In this document: piece by piece, positions 56,673 to 64,000 of the stretch
Numbering within the stretch: the first letter of the stretch is position 1
Layout: each line of letters opens with the position of its first letter
Assembly: GCA_029207755.1 (NCBI GenBank)
Contig: JARCOQ010000210.1
Coordinates: forward strand, 67,501 to 131,500
Direction of reading: 5' to 3'
Length of the DNA: 64,000 nt
DNA from: Chamaea fasciata
Lineage: Eukaryota; Chordata; Aves; Passeriformes; Sylviidae
The notes under the pieces: model-generated
The model's database searches: none
What the model saw: the letters and a program-made list of their open reading frames with translations, nothing else
What the model was told of the DNA's origin: nothing
Position numbers and translations under genes: made by a program

Positions 56673-59600
56673 CCCTGGCTGTCCCCTGGCTGTACCTGGG
56701 GGTGCCCTGCCTGTCCCCTAGGTGTCCCCTGGGATGCCCTGGAGTCCCTGGGGGGGGTGCCCTGGCTGTCCCTGGGGGTCCCTGGCTGTCCCCTAGGTGT
56801 CCTTGGGGTGCCTTGCTGTCCCCAAGGCGTCCCTGGGGTGCCCTGGCTGTCCCCTAGGTGTCCCTGGGGTGCCCTGGGTGTCCCTGGGGTGCCCTGGCTG
56901 TCCCCTAGGTTGTCCCTGGGGGTGCCCTGGCTGTCCCTGGGTGTGCCCTAGCTGTCCCCTACGTGTCCCTGGGGGTGCCCTGGGTGTCCCTGAGGTGCTC
57001 TAGGGGTGCCCCGGCTGTCCCTGGGGTGCCCAGGCTGTCCCCTAGGGTCCCTGGGGGTACCCTGGCTGTCCCTGGGGTGCCCTGGCTGTCCCCTAGGTGT
57101 CCCTGGGGTGGCCGTGGCTGTCCCCTTGGTGTCCCTGGGGGTGACCTGCCTGTCCCCTAGGTGTCCCTGGGGTGCCCTGGCTGTCCCCTAGGTGTCCCCG
57201 GGGATGCCCTGGCTATCCCAGGGGGGGCCCTGGCTGTCCCTGGGGTGCCCTGGCTGTCCCCTAGGTGTCCCTGGGGTGCCTTGCTGTCCCCTAGGTGTCC
57301 CTGGGGGTGCCCTGCCTGTCCCCTAGGTGTCCCTGGGGGTGCCCTGCCTTTCCCCGAGGTGTCCCTGGGGGTTCCCTGGCTGTCCTTGGGGTGCTCTGGC
57401 TGTCCCCTAGGTGTCCCTGGAGTGCCCTGACTGTCCCCTAGGTGTCCCTGGGGGTTCCCTGGCTGTCCCCTAGTTGTCCCTGGGGGTGCCCTGGCTGACC
57501 CTAGGGTGCCCTGCCTGTCCCCTAGGTGTCCCTGGGAGTGCCCTGGCTGTCACCTAGGTGTCCCTGGGGGTCCCTGGCTGTCCCCTAGTTGTCCCTGGGG
57601 GAGCCCTGGCTGTCCCAAGGGTGCCCTGCCTGTCCCCTAGGTGTCCCTGGGAGTGCCCTGGCTGTCCCCTAGGTGTCCCTGTGGGTGCCCTGGGTGTCCC
57701 TCTGGGTGCCCTGGCTGTCCCCTAGGTGTCCCTGGGGTCCCCTGGGTGTCCCCGGGGGTGCCCTGGCTGTTCCTGTGGTGCCCTGGCTGTCTTCTAGGTG
57801 TCCCTGGGGGGCCCTGGCTGTCCCCTAGGTGTCCCTGGGGTGCCCTGGCTGTCCCTGGGGTGCCCAGGCTTTCCTATAGGTGTCCCTGGGGGTGCCCTGG
57901 CTGTCCCCTAGGTGTCCCAGGGCTGCCCTGGCTGTCCCATAGGTGTCCCTGGGGGTGCCCTGGCTGTTCCTTAGGTGTCCCTGGGGGTGCCCTGGCTGTC
58001 CCTTAGGTGTCCCTGGGGGTTCCCTGGCTATCTGTGGGGTGCCGTGGCTGCCTCTGGGGTGCCCTTGATGTCCCCTAGGTGTCCCTGGGGTGCCCTGGCT
58101 GTCCCTGGGGGTCCCTGGCTGTCCCATAGGTGTCCCTAGGGGTGCCTTGTCTGTCCCTGGGGGGGCCCTGGGTGTACCCTGGTGTCCCTGGGAGGGCCCT
58201 GGCTGTCCCCTAAGTGTCCCTGGGGGTGCTCTGGTGTCCCTGGGGATGCCCTGGCTGTCCCCTAGCTGTCCCTGGGGGTGCCCTGGGTGTCCCTGGGGTG
58301 CCCTGGCTGTCCCCTAGGTGTCCCTGGGGGTGCCCTGGCTGTCCCTGGTGTGCCCTAGCTGTACCCTACGTGTATCTGGGGGTGCCCTGGGTGTCCCTGA
58401 GGTGCTCTAGGGGTGCCCCGGCTGTCCCTGGGGGTGCCCAGGCTGTCCCCTAGGGGTCCCTGGGGGTACCCTGGCTGTCCCTGGGGTGCCGTGGCTGTCC
58501 CCTAGGTGTCCCTGGGGTGCCGTGCCTGTCCCCTTGGTGTCCCTGGGGGTGACCTCCCTGTCCCCTAGGTGTCCCTGGGGGTGACCTCCCTGTCCCCTAG
58601 GTGTCCCTGGAGGTGCCCTGGCTGTCCCCTTGGTGTCCCTGGGGGTGCCGTGGCTGTCCCATAGGTGTCCCTGGAGGTGCCCTGGCTGTCCCCTTGGTGT
58701 CCCTGGGGGTGCCCTTGGTGTCCCTGGGGTGCCCTGGCTGTCCCCTAGGTGTTCCCGGGGATGCCCTGGCTATCCCTGGGGGGCCCCTGGCTGTCCCTGG
58801 GGTTCCCTAGCTGTCCCCTAGGTGTCCCTGGGGTGCCCTGGCTGTCCCCTAGGTGTCCTTGGGGTGCCTTGCTGTCCCCAAGGCGTCCCTGGGGTGCCCT
58901 GGCTGTCCCTTAGGTGTCCCTGGGGGTGCCCTGGCTGTCCCTGGGGGTCCCTGGCTGTCCCATAGGTGTCCCTAGGGGTGCCTTGTCTGTCCCTGGGGGG
59001 GCCCTGGGTGTACCCTGGTGTCCCTGGGAGGGCCCTGGCTGTCCCCTAAGTGTCCCTGGGGGTGCTCTGGTGTCCCTGGGGATGCCCTGGCTGTCCCCTA
59101 GCTGTCCCTGGGGGTGCCCTGGGTGTCCCTGGGGTGCCCTGGCTGTCCCCTAGGTGTCCCTGGGGGTGCCCTGGCTGTCCCTGGTGTGCCCTAGCTGTCC
59201 CCTACGTGTCCCTGGGGGTGCCCTGGGTGTCCCTGAGGTGCTCTAGGGGTGCCCCGGCTGTCCCTGGGGGTGCCCAGGCTGTCCCCTAGGGGTCCCTGGG
59301 GGTACCCTGGCTGTCTCTGGGGTGCCGTGGCTGTCCCCTAGGTGTCCCTGGGGTGCCGTGGCTGTCCCCTTGGTGTCCCTGGGGGTGACCTCCCTGTCCC
59401 CTAGGTGTCCCTGGAGGTGCCCTGGCTGTCCCCTTGGTGTCCCTGGGGGTGCCCTTGGTGTCCCTGGGGTGCCCTGGCTGTCCCCTAGGTGTCCCCGGGG
59501 ATGCCCTGGCTATCCCTGGGGGGCCCCTGGCTGTCCCTGGGGTTCCCTAGCTGTCCCCTAGGTGTCCCTGGGGTGCCCTGGCTGTCCCCTAGGTGTCCTT

Positions 59601-60214
59601 GGGGTGCCTTGCTGTCCCCAAGGCGTCCCTGGGGTGCCCTGGCTGTCCCTTAGGTGTCCCTGGGGGTGCCCTGGCTGTCCCTGGGGGTCCCTGGCTGTCC
59701 CATAGGTGTCCCTAGGGGTGCCTTGTCTGTCCCTGGGGGGGCCCTGGGTGTCCCTCTGGGTGCCCTGGCTGTCCCCTAGGTGTCCCTGGGGTCCCCTGGG
59801 TGTCCCCGGGGGTGCCCTGGCTGTTCCTGTGGTGCCCTGGCTGTCTTCTAGGTGTCCCTGGGGGGCCCTGGCTGTCCCCTCGGTGTCCCTGGGGTGCCCT
59901 GGGTGTCCCCTAGGTGTCCCTGGGGGTGCCCTGGCTGTCCCCTAGTTGTCCCTGGGGTGCCCTGGCTGTCTCTTAGGTGTCCCTGGGGGTGCCCTGGCTG
60001 TCCCCTAGGTGTCCCAGGGCTGCCCTGGCTGTCTTTTAGGTGTCCCTGGGGGTGCCCTGACTGTCCCCTAGGGCTACCTTGTCTGTCCCTGTGGGTGCCC
60101 TGGGTGTCCCCTAGGTGTCCCTGGGGTGCCCTGGCTGTTCCTTAGGTGTCCCTGGGGTGCCCTGGCTGTCCTTTAGGTGTCCCTGGGGGTGCCCTGGCTG
60201 TCCCCTAGGTGTCC
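56673..60214. repeat. 32-bp minisatellite, array 3
   Basis: About 3.5 kb. Contains an internal recent duplication: 58085-58500 and 58920-59340 match nearly base for base at an offset of 836. Confidence 0.95.
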
Positions 60215-61499
60215 CTGCCTCGCTCGTATCCTCGACTCCGCCTCCGGCGCCATGGTGACACCCTTCCCAGTCTGGACCGGTGTGGCCACACCCCCTCCCC
60301 TGGGGCCATTAGACCCATCCCAGTACAGACCAGTAAGGCACCGTGTGCCCACCATGGACCCCCACACGCCTGCCAGTTCGTCCCAGTCCACTCCCCGTCC
60401 ATCCCAGTTCTCTCTGATCACCCTCCCAGTGCTCCCAGTCCATCCCAGTCCCGCAGGTGCTGGTGCTTGTGGCTTGATCAGCTGGTGCCTGTCCGCAACG
60501 TGGAGCGGGTCAAATGAGGCCTCAGGGGGAGGGGGGGGCGGATTTTGGGGGGTCCTGGGGGTCCCGAGTTGTCCTGGAGGGGTTTGGGGGGTCTGCGGGG
60601 AGTCTCAAGGGGCTGCTGTGGGTGTTTTTCGGGGATCTTCGGGAGGTTTGGGCGGCCCATTTGAGGCATCAAAGGAACCTGAGGAGGGTTTTGCGGGCTC
60701 CTGGAGGTCGGGGGGGCCCTGGGGGTGGTTTGGGGGGCACTGGGGGGTTCCAGCCCGTGACCCCCCCCGTTTTTGACACCCCCCCCCCCCCCCCGAGCTG
60801 TTTCGGTCTCATCGACGCCCTCCTGAAGCCCAAGGGGGGGTGGGCGCTGGGCCCCCCCCGCTGCCCCCTCCCCCTGCCACCCCCGCGACGCCCTGCAGGT
60901 GAGGGACCCCCAAAAACCCCTCCCCAGACCCCAAATTCACCCCTGGGACCCCAAAAAACCCCCAAAACCTCTCCCCGGACCCCAAATTCACCCCTGAGGC
61001 CCCAAAAAACCCCCAAACCCCTCCCCATGAACCCCAAATCCACCCCTGGGACCCCCCAAAACCTCCCCAGGACCCCAGATCCACCCCGGGACCCCCAAAT
61101 CCATCCCTGGGACCCCCCAAAACCTCCCTTCAAACCCCAAATTCACCCCTCGGACCTCCAGAATCCTTCCACAGGACCCCTCAGGGGTCGTTCCCCACGA
61201 AAAAGTGCGGGAAACGTGAGGGGAGAAAAAGGGCGGGAAACGTGAGGGGAGAAAAAGGGCGGGATCAAGTGGAGGGGATCAATGGAATTTTGGGGGGGGT
61301 CAGCGACGCTGAGGAAGGATCAATGGAATATTGGGGGGGCATCAATGATATTGGGGGGGTCAGTGACACTCGGGTGGGGATCAATGATGCTGTGGGGGGG
61401 TCGATATCAGCTCGAGGGGCGGCCATGGGTTTTTGGGGGGCCGCAACGCAGGCAGCCGTGCTGGGTTTGGAGCGGGGGGGCCCCTTCAACCTCTGGGGG
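60215..61499. repeat. Higher-order spacer, copy 3
   Basis: The same block, starting 4869 bases after copy 2. It lacks about 10 bases in CTGCTGTG and one about 31-base GGACCCCCAAA unit relative to copy 2, and keeps the doubled GGGAAACGTGAG unit. Confidence 0.9.
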
Positions 61500-64000
61500 G
61501 GCCCTGGCTGTCCCCTGGCTGTACCTGGGGGTGCCCTGCCTGTCCCCTAGGTGTCCCTGGGGATGCCCTGGAGTCCCTGGGGGTGCCCTGGCTGTCCCTG
61601 GGGGTCCCTGGCTGTCCCCTAGGTGTCCTTGGGGTGCCCTGGCTGTCCCCTAGGTGTCCCTGGGGGTGCCCTAGGTGTCCCTGGGGTGCCCTGGCTGTCC
61701 CCTAGGTGTCCCTGGGGGTGCCCTGGCTGTCCCTGGTGTGCCCTAGCTGTCCCCTACGTGTCCCTGGGGGTGCCCTGGGTGTCCCTGAGGTGCTCTAGGG
61801 GTGCCCCGGCTGTCCCTGGGGGTGCCCAGGCTGTCCCCTAGGTGTCCCTGGGGGTACCCTGGCTGTCCCTGGGGTGCCCTGGCTGTCCCCTAGGTGTCCC
61901 TGGGGTGCCGTGGCTGTCCCCTTGGTGTCCCTGGGGGTGACCTGCCTGTCCCCTAGGTGTCCCTGGGGTGCCCTGGCTGTCCCCTAGGTGTCCCCGGGGA
62001 TGCCCTGGCTATCCCTGGGGGGGCCCTGGCTGTCCCTGGGGTGCCCTAGCTGTCCCCTAGGTGTCCCTGGAGGTGCCCTGGATGTCCCCTTGGTGTCCCT
62101 GGGGGTGCCCAGGGTGTCCCTGGGGTGCCTTGCTGTCCCCTAGGTGTCCCTGGGGGTGCCCTGCCTGTCCCCTAGGTGTCCCTGGGGGTGCCCTGGCTAT
62201 CCCGGGGGGGCCCTGGCTGTCCCCTAGGTGTCCCTGGGGATGCCCTGGAGTCCCTGGGGGTGCCCTGGCTGTCCCTGGGGGTCCCTGGCTGTCCCCTAGG
62301 TGTCCTTGGGGTGCCTTGCTGTCCCCAAGGCGTCCCTGGGGGTCCCTGGCTGTCCCCTAGGTGTCCCTGGGGGTGCCCTGGCTGTCCCTGGGGTGCCCTG
62401 GCTGTCCCCTAGGTGTCCCTGGGGGTGCCCTGGCTGTCCCTGGGGTGCCCTGGCTGTCCCCTAGGTGTCCCTGGGGGTGCCCTGGCTGTCCCTGGGGTGC
62501 CCTGGCTGTCCCCTAGGTGTCCCTGGGGTGCCGTGGCTGTCCCCTTGGTGTCCCTGGGGGTGACCTGCCTGTCCCCTAGGTTTCCCTGGAGGTGCCCTGG
62601 CTGTCCCCTTGGTGTCCCTGGGGGTGCCCTCGCTGTCCCATAGGTGTCCCTGGAGGTGCCCTGGATGTCCCCTAGGTGTCCCCGGGGATGCCCTGGCTAT
62701 CCCTGGGGGGGCCCTGGCTGTCCCTGGGGTGCCCTAGCTGTCCCCTAGGTGTCCCTGGAGGTGCCCTGGATGTCCCCTTGGTGTCCCTGGGGGTGCCCAG
62801 GGTGTCCCTGGGGTGCCTTGCTGTCCCCTAGGTGTCCCTGGGGGTGCCCTGCCTTTCCCTGAGGTGTCCCTGGGGGTGCCCTGGCTGTCCTTGGGGTGCT
62901 CTGGCTGTCCCCTAGGTGTCCCTGGAGTGCCCTGACTGTCACCTAGGTGTCCCTGGGGGTCCCTGGCTGTCCCCTAGTTGTCCCTGGGGGAGCCCTGGCT
63001 GTCCCAAGGGTGCCCTGCCTGTCCCCTAGGTGTCCCTGGGAGTGCCCTGGCTGTCCCCTAGGTGTCCCTGTGGGTGCCCTGGGTGTCCCTCTGGGTGCCC
63101 TGGCTGTCCCCTAGGTGTCCCTGGGGTCCCCTGGGTGTCCCCGGGGGTGCCCTGGCTGTTCCTGTGGTGCCCTGGCTGTCCCCTAGGTGTCCCTGGGGTG
63201 CCCTGGCTGTCCCATAGGTGTCCCTGGGGGTGCCCTGGCTGTCCCCTAGGTGTCCCAGGGCTGCCCTGGCTGTCCCATAGGTGTCCCTGGGGGTGCCCTG
63301 GCTGTTCCTTAGGTGTCCCTGGGGGTGCCCTGGCTGTCTATTAGGTGTCCCTGGGGGTTCCCTGGCTATCTGTGGGGTGCCGTGGCTGCCTCTGGGGTGC
63401 CCTTGATGTCCCCTAGGTGTCCCTGGGGTGCCCTGGCTGTCCCCTAGGTGTCCCTGGGGGTGCCCTGGCTGTCCCTGGGGGTCCCTGGCTGTCCCATAGG
63501 TTTCCCTGGGGGTGCCTTGTCTGTCCCTGGGGGGGCCCTGGGTGTACCCTGGTGTCCCTGGGAGGGCCCTGGCTGTCCCCTAGCTGTCCCTGGGGGTGCC
63601 CTGGGTGTCCCTGGGGTGCCCTGGCTGTCCCCTAGGTGTCCCTGGTGTGCCCTAGCTGTCCCCTACGTGTCCCTGGGGGTGCCCTGGGTGTCCCTGAGGT
63701 GCTCTAGGGGTGCCCCGGCTGTCCCTGGGGGTGCCCAGGCTGTCCCCTAGGGGTCCCTGGGGGTACCCTGGCTGTCCCTGGGGTGCTCTGGCTGTCCCCT
63801 AGGTGTCCCTGGGGTGCCGTGGCTGTCCCCTTGGTGTCCCTGGGGGTGACCTCCCTGTCCCCTAGGTGTCCCTGGAGGTGCCCTGGCTGTCCCCTTGGTG
63901 TCCCTGGGGGTGCCCTGGCTGTCCCATAGGTGTCCCTGGAGGTGCCCTGGCTGTCCCCTTGGTGTCCCTGGGGGTGCCCTTGGTGTCCCTGGGGTGCCCT
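61500..64000. repeat. 32-bp minisatellite, array 4, continues past the right edge
   Basis: The same unit family, closely matching array 2 in variant order. The array is not finished at the window end. Confidence 0.95.

Noticed and set aside
50554..63750. Many long open frames of the PWLSPRCPWGCPGCPLGVPG type
   Set aside because: They follow the minisatellite unit, occur in several frames and both strands, and stay open only because the units lack stops. No start context, splice or domain supports a protein.
50528..64000. CRISPR-like regular array
   Set aside because: Units are contiguous variants without unique spacers, in a vertebrate genome context.

Overview
The window looks like GC-rich bird DNA, probably a microchromosome. 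The vertebrate genes have compact introns, there are decayed CR1-type retrotransposon fragments and CpG-island promoters, and minisatellites are very abundant. Gene content (IL4I1/LAAO, C2H2 zinc-finger genes with KRAB-like exons, a RING/B-box/PRY-SPRY TRIM gene) recalls the extended MHC-B neighbourhood on chicken chromosome 16, where from memory LAAO, 'Bzfp' zinc-finger genes and a TRIM cluster lie together. A passerine is my best guess, but that rests on the general look of the repeats and not on a search.

Layout. 1-2.65 kb: the 5' part of IL4I1 (minus strand), running off the left edge. 2.65-7.4 kb: gene-free DNA with CR1 scraps and one LTR-like element. 7.4-10.5 kb: plus-strand KRAB-like/C2H2 gene with 12 fingers. 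10.7-14.1 kb: convergent minus-strand paralogue with 15 fingers and a KRAB B-like exon, followed by a decayed tandem duplicate of its first-exon segment. 15.6-16.3 kb: a YY1-type CpG promoter with a doubtful short minus-strand gene. 17.1-22.9 kb: complete seven-exon TRIM gene (plus). 23.4-30.4 kb: ZNF692 (minus), recognised from its N-terminal basic domain and five C-terminal fingers. 31.2-32.7 kb: the 3' exons of an NDRG2-like gene with an in-frame stop, a pseudogene fragment that keeps its introns.

From 32.7 kb onward protein-coding content nearly vanishes. There is a hexanucleotide array (34.6 kb), a TATA-like promoter candidate (35.6 kb), a strongly C-depleted G/T-rich kilobase (36.0-36.95 kb), and then a tandem array (37.3-42.6 kb) in which a set of exon-like blocks with intact splice signals but no shared long reading frame is repeated up to four times. 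A 347-bp CpG-rich tandem array (46.8-47.9 kb) carries three YY1-like motifs per unit. Two in-frame exons of an unrecognised membrane-type protein lie at 49.9-50.4 kb. The last 13.5 kb is a huge ~32-bp minisatellite organised as a higher-order repeat with a 1.1-1.3 kb non-minisatellite spacer present three times.

The readable genes are independent vertebrate loci and not one pathway, although several (IL4I1, TRIM, KRAB-like zinc fingers) belong to families used in immunity or in silencing. The most unusual material is the repeated exon set, the YY1-site array and the higher-order minisatellite. All exon boundaries were read by eye from splice consensus and phase.
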